Source: Poritiphilus sp965212595 (GTDB lineage Bacteria > Bacteroidota > Bacteroidia > Flavobacteriales > Flavobacteriaceae). Taken from it: a stretch of DNA of 64,000 nt. The notes beneath the pieces were generated by a model. The model did not search any database and was not told the origin of the DNA. It was given only the letters and a program-made list of their open reading frames with translations. Positions within the stretch are counted from its first letter, which is position 1. Every line of letters begins with the position of its first letter. The DNA lies in the NCBI GenBank assembly GCA_965212595.1, contig CBDBVE010000024.1, positions 301,734 to 365,733 of the forward strand. The letters run 5' to 3'. This document shows, piece after piece, positions 61,968-64,000 of this stretch. The position numbers and the translations under genes are program-made.

Positions 61968-64000
61968 ATGAATAAGGTTTTTCTGCTTGCGGGCATAATT
62001 CTATTGGCATCCTGTACTGAGAAAAAAAATAAAGAGGCGCTTTTTCAGCAACTGGACGCAACTGCAACGGGCATTACTTTTTCCAATACACTTACAGAGA
62101 ACGACACCCTTAATTACTTCACCTATGCCTATATCTACATGGGTGGCGGAGTCGCCGCTGGCGATTTCAACAATGATGGCCTAACAGATCTTTTCTTTAC
62201 CGGCAATATGGTTTCCAACAAACTGTATCTGAACAAAGGAGGTCTAAAATTTGAAGACATAACAGATAAGGCCGGAGTGGCAGGGGATTCACGCTGGTAT
62301 ACAGGCGTGACCCTCGTAGATATTAATGGCGATGGTTTCCTTGATATCTATTGTTCTGTGGGAGGTAAATATACCCCAAAAGAAAATCAACTCTTCGTAA
62401 ATAATGGAGATGCTACATTTATAGAAAAAGCTGATACTTATGGCTTAGCTGATGCCGGAAATAGCGTGCAAGCTACTTTCCTGGATTACGACCTCGATGG
62501 AGATCTGGATATGTATTTGGCCAACTACCCTCCTACTCCCTTCAATGCGCCAAATAGCTTTTACAGATTTAAACAACAATTTCCTAAAGAACACGAAACC
62601 GATAAGCTATTTCGGAATGATGGTAACACCTTTGTGGATGTAACGGAAGAAGCGGGTTTAAAAACCTTCGGCCTCTCCTTAAGTGCAACCGTAGGCGACT
62701 TAAACAAAGATGGCTGGCCAGACCTCTACGTCTCTAATGATTTTAGTTCGCCAGACTATATGTTTATCAACAACCAGGACGGTACATTTAGTGAAGAGGT
62801 GCGACAGTCAACAAAAAATACCTCTTTCTACGGGATGGGAGTGGATATTGCCGACTTTAATAACGACGAACTGCTTGATATCCTACAAGTAGATATGACC
62901 GCACAAAACAACCGTAGGTCTAAAGCCAATATGGCCAGCATGAATCCCAATCTTTTTTGGAGTACGGTAAACCACGGTTTTCATTATCAGTACATGCAGA
63001 ACAGCCTCCAGATGAATAATGGGATGCTCCGCGATTCGCTCCCCGATTTCAGTAATATTTCCAGGCTTGCAGGTATCTCCTCAACGGATTGGAGTTGGGG
63101 ACCTCTGATCGCTGATCTAGACAATGATGGCTGGAAAGATATTTTTATTTCAAACGGTACGCGCCGTGAAATCAACAACAAAGACTATTTTGATGCCTGG
63201 GAAAAGCCGGAAGGCCTATGGACAGCCTTTTAAAGCGCATCCATGCCATTCCTTCGGAGAAAATAGATAACTTCGTTTTTCAAAATCAGACAGACCTTAG
63301 CTTCAAGCAAGTAAACGAAGACTGGGGGCTTAGCTATAAAGGTTTTTCCAATGGAGGGCTCTACGCCGATCTCGATAATGATGGAGACCTTGAAATTGTT
63401 CTAAATAATATTGACGATGCCGCCGTCATTTTCGAAAATAAAAGCGCTCAAAAAAACAATTTTTTTAGCCTTGACTTCAAGGGTAAAACTACCAATCCTT
63501 TTGGTATAGGGCCAAAGTAAGCCTTACGACTAATGATGGAACCCAATTTCAGGAATTAACACTTACCAGGGGGTTTCAATCTGCTGTTGCACCCAAAATG
63601 CATTTCGGGCTCGGTAAAGACAGTCTTATCAATGAATTAAAAATTAAATGGCCTGATGGAAAAACACAGCTGCTAAAGGGGATTAAGGCCAATCAATTTC
63701 TGACTGTAAATTACAATGATGCCTCTACCTTGGCAGAGCAGTCCGCTAAAAAAGAGGAACGACTTTTTGAGACCGAAAAAGACAGTTCCCTGATTGTACA
63801 GCATCTGCATCTTGAGAATTACTATAACGATTTTATCAATGAAATTTTACTTCCACATCGTACTTCTGCTTTCGGCCCCAATGTAGCTTCTGGAGACCTA
63901 AATGGTGACGGTCTAGAAGATTTGGTAGTAAGCGGACCGTCTTTGCAGGAAACCGGCGTTTATTTTCAATCAGGTTCCGGACTTGTAAAACAACATATTC
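61968..64000 (+). pseudogene. FG-GAP/VCBS repeat and ASPIC/UnbV lipoprotein, CRTAC1-like (two frame breaks, 3' end outside window)
   Basis: An exported lipoprotein (lipobox IILLASC) with a seven-bladed propeller of calcium-binding FG-GAP repeats, for example GDFNNDGLTDLFFTG, DINGDGFLDIY, DLNKDGWPDLYVSND and DLDNDGWKDIFISNG. An ASPIC/UnbV-like segment (LKIKWPDGKTQLLKGIK) follows, then a further repeat region to the window end. The frame breaks near 63213-63220 and at GGG 63509-63511. Each needs one base added, after which FSNGGLYADLDNDGDLE and TTNDGTQFQELTLTRGF continue. Such proteins are often about 1,100 residues and accompany SusCD systems; their ligand is unknown. At least 675 residues are in the window. 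Confidence 0.85.

Overview
The window looks like a chromosomal segment of a marine-type Bacteroidota, most likely family Flavobacteriaceae. The support is SusC/SusD proteins, a bacillithiol synthase (bshA), gliding-clade-style GG-leader and CHAT genes, exact flavobacterial -7 promoter elements (TAnnTTTG, with TTTG or TTG at -33) and few Shine-Dalgarno sites. I cannot name the genus. No rRNA, tRNA, CRISPR array, transposase or integrase was found.

Layout. (1) 1-9338 (+): 3' part of a surface-polysaccharide locus. It has two GT4 glycosyltransferases, a PglC-like initiating sugar transferase, a GT2 and a NeuD/PglD-like acyltransferase. A tightly packed acyl cassette follows: ACP, FabG-like SDR, AMP-dependent acyl ligase, LuxE-like acyl-protein synthetase and LuxC-like acyl reductase. 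A bidirectional terminator closes the locus. (2) 9403-20568 (-): an OmpA porin, a small lipoprotein, bshA, a GH3/serine-hydrolase fusion, and a probable five-gene operon (amidase, MCE/MlaD, two Fe-S oxidoreductase subunits, a conserved protein). (3) 20700-38658: housekeeping genes. These are lptD, ridA, a GlcNAc-kinase-like gene, gap, pfkA, tamB (two frameshifts), tsaD, a TfoX-N protein, rsmE, DUF1223, DUF4159, an AI-2E-type permease, a THUMP-like methyltransferase and a VanX-like dipeptidase. (4) 38806-41301: a GH1 plus secreted GH130 pair.

(5) 41328-53063 is the most interesting part. An ECF sigma factor with a TPR anti-sigma-like partner diverges from a large TPR-CHAT protease. Next comes a compact putative RiPP/bacteriocin operon. 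It encodes a VKOR-thioredoxin disulfide-forming fusion, a 69-residue double-glycine precursor with six cysteines in its 45-residue core, a GT1-family glycosyltransferase, a C39-peptidase ABC exporter (PCAT) and an HlyD adaptor. Together these would modify, oxidise, cleave and export a glycosylated, disulfide-rich peptide. The architecture resembles glycocin loci but uses a different glycosyltransferase family.

(6) 53076-64000: a carbohydrate-utilisation-like locus. On the minus strand are a sulfatase, a TIM-barrel isomerase-like protein and an AraC regulator; on the plus strand are susC, susD and an FG-GAP/ASPIC lipoprotein that runs off the window. A LacI-type palindrome lies just upstream of susC.

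Quality note: nine single-base frame breaks are visible (one in the acyl ligase, two in tamB, one in susC, three in susD, two in the FG-GAP gene). Most are in or next to short homopolymers, and six fall between 60.0 and 63.5 kb. The reading on either side of each break is intact, so sequencing or assembly error is more likely than true decay, though I cannot prove it from this sequence alone.
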